Source: Sutcliffiella rhizosphaerae (lineage in GTDB: Bacteria; Bacillota; Bacilli; Bacillales; Bacillaceae_I). Taken from it: a stretch of 64,000 nucleotides of DNA. The DNA lies in contig NZ_CAKJTJ010000007.1 in the NCBI RefSeq assembly GCF_917563925.1, positions 119,784 to 183,783 of the forward strand, read 5' to 3'. Position 1 is the first letter of the stretch, and every line of letters begins with the position of its first letter. The translations under genes and the position numbers were made by a program. The notes beneath the pieces are model-generated. The model was not told the origin of the DNA and ran no database searches. It saw only the letters and a list, made by a program, of their open reading frames with translations. Positions 63,796-64,000 of this stretch are shown here, piece by piece.

Positions 63796-63881
63796 TTTTT
63801 TGTTGAAATAATAGTGGATTTCTTTTTGCTATATCAGTAATGTCGTTGAGGTTTAATAAAAGCATGAAATTCTTCGATAAA

Positions 63882-64000
63882 TCGAGTAGGAGGGGGTGAC
63901 TAACCCCCGACCTCTCACACCACCGTACGTACCGTTCGGTATACGGCGGTTCAATTAAAGTTGACGTAAACTTTCATATCTTGCATATAGACTTTTGAGC
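63882..64000 (-). mobile_element. 3' end of a group II intron (domains V and VI), cut by the window end
   Basis: On the minus strand, 63919-63950 folds as a domain V: ACCGCCGTA pairs with TACGGTGGT, a 2-base CG bulge follows, and TACC/GGTA closes a GAAC loop. Next, 63886-63914 forms domain VI (GGGGGTTAGTCACCCCC) and the intron ends near CTACTCGAT at about 63882. The reverse transcriptase gene should lie beyond the window on the right. Confidence 0.75.

Larger units (their letters stand above)
51318..63882. mobile_element. Headless siphophage-tail cluster (prophage remnant or F-type tailocin)
   Basis: Leftward genes: ArpU-type regulator, tail completion, tail tube, assembly chaperones with frameshift, tape measure, distal tail, tail-associated protein, fibre, XhlA, holin, amidase. 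Rightward genes: XRE repressor and ImmA-type peptidase. There is no terminase, portal, scaffold, capsid or replication gene in the 12.5 kb. All tail genes look intact and in standard order. The outer limits are approximate: the left end lies between 51063 and 51318 and the right end is at or beyond the group II intron. Confidence 0.8.

Noticed and set aside
1..64000. tRNA, rRNA or CRISPR loci
   Set aside because: None was found on reading either strand; a dedicated RNA search was not possible.

Overview
The window is a low-GC Gram-positive chromosome segment from a spore-forming member of the Bacillaceae. From about 0.6 to 49.6 kb the gene content and order follow the yui-yum-yut-yun block of Bacillus subtilis: yuiF, pepA/yuiE, yuiD, yuiC-yuiB-yuiA, yumB, yumC, a yutM-like gene, dapF, yutK, yuzB, yutJ, yuzD, yutI, thrB-thrC-hom, yutH, yutG, yutF, yutE, yutD, yutC, lipA, lytH/yunA, yunC, yunD, yunF. 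Spore genes (yutH coat protein, lytH cortex peptidase, the YhcN/YlaJ-like lipoprotein yutC, a gerC remnant) support an endospore former. Homology statements come from reading the translations; no database was searched.

Core region (1-50.4 kb). Metabolic modules are threonine synthesis (hom-thrC-thrB, overlapping genes), dapF, lipA, Fe-S carriers (IscA-type, Nfu-type), a type II NADH dehydrogenase (yumB) with a Rex-like operator upstream, and ferredoxin-NADP reductase (yumC). A glutamine module joins a GlnK/GlnL-like two-component system to a convergent glutamine-type ABC transporter (glnQ-glnH-glnM-glnP order). A lysine riboswitch (L box) with its own promoter and terminator precedes an NhaC-family transporter, which points to lysine uptake (LysW type). 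A sodium-symporter-family transporter overlaps a 34-codon MetS-like small subunit. Two c-di-GMP phosphodiesterase-type proteins (EAL, HD-GYP) are inserted relative to B. subtilis. Decay is visible: an IS1182-type element with a broken transposase sits in the loop of a terminator, a VOC-family gene has a one-base frameshift, and a gerC-type gene is truncated and carries a stop codon. Two unusual intergenic arrays occur: a 51-bp repeat (441-606) and a 21-bp periodic array (27590-27817).

Phage-tail region (51.3-63.8 kb). Reading leftward: late regulator (ArpU type), tail-completion-like protein, tail tube, tail assembly chaperones with a -1 slippery site, short tape measure, distal tail protein, tail-associated protein, a large fibre with a C-terminal S74 chaperone, XhlA, holin and amidase. 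On the right are divergent XRE-repressor and ImmA-type metallopeptidase genes. There is no terminase, portal, protease, capsid or replication gene between regulator and tail. Tail plus lysis plus repressor without head genes is the architecture of a flexible (F-type) tailocin such as Listeria monocin, and is the most interesting system in the window. The switch region has a TTGACA promoter whose 17-bp spacer lies within a repressor-like dyad, with an overlapping opposing promoter. The right edge holds the 3' end (domains V and VI) of a group II intron on the minus strand; a GAAC-N4-GTTC SOS-type dyad lies between it and the immA-like gene.
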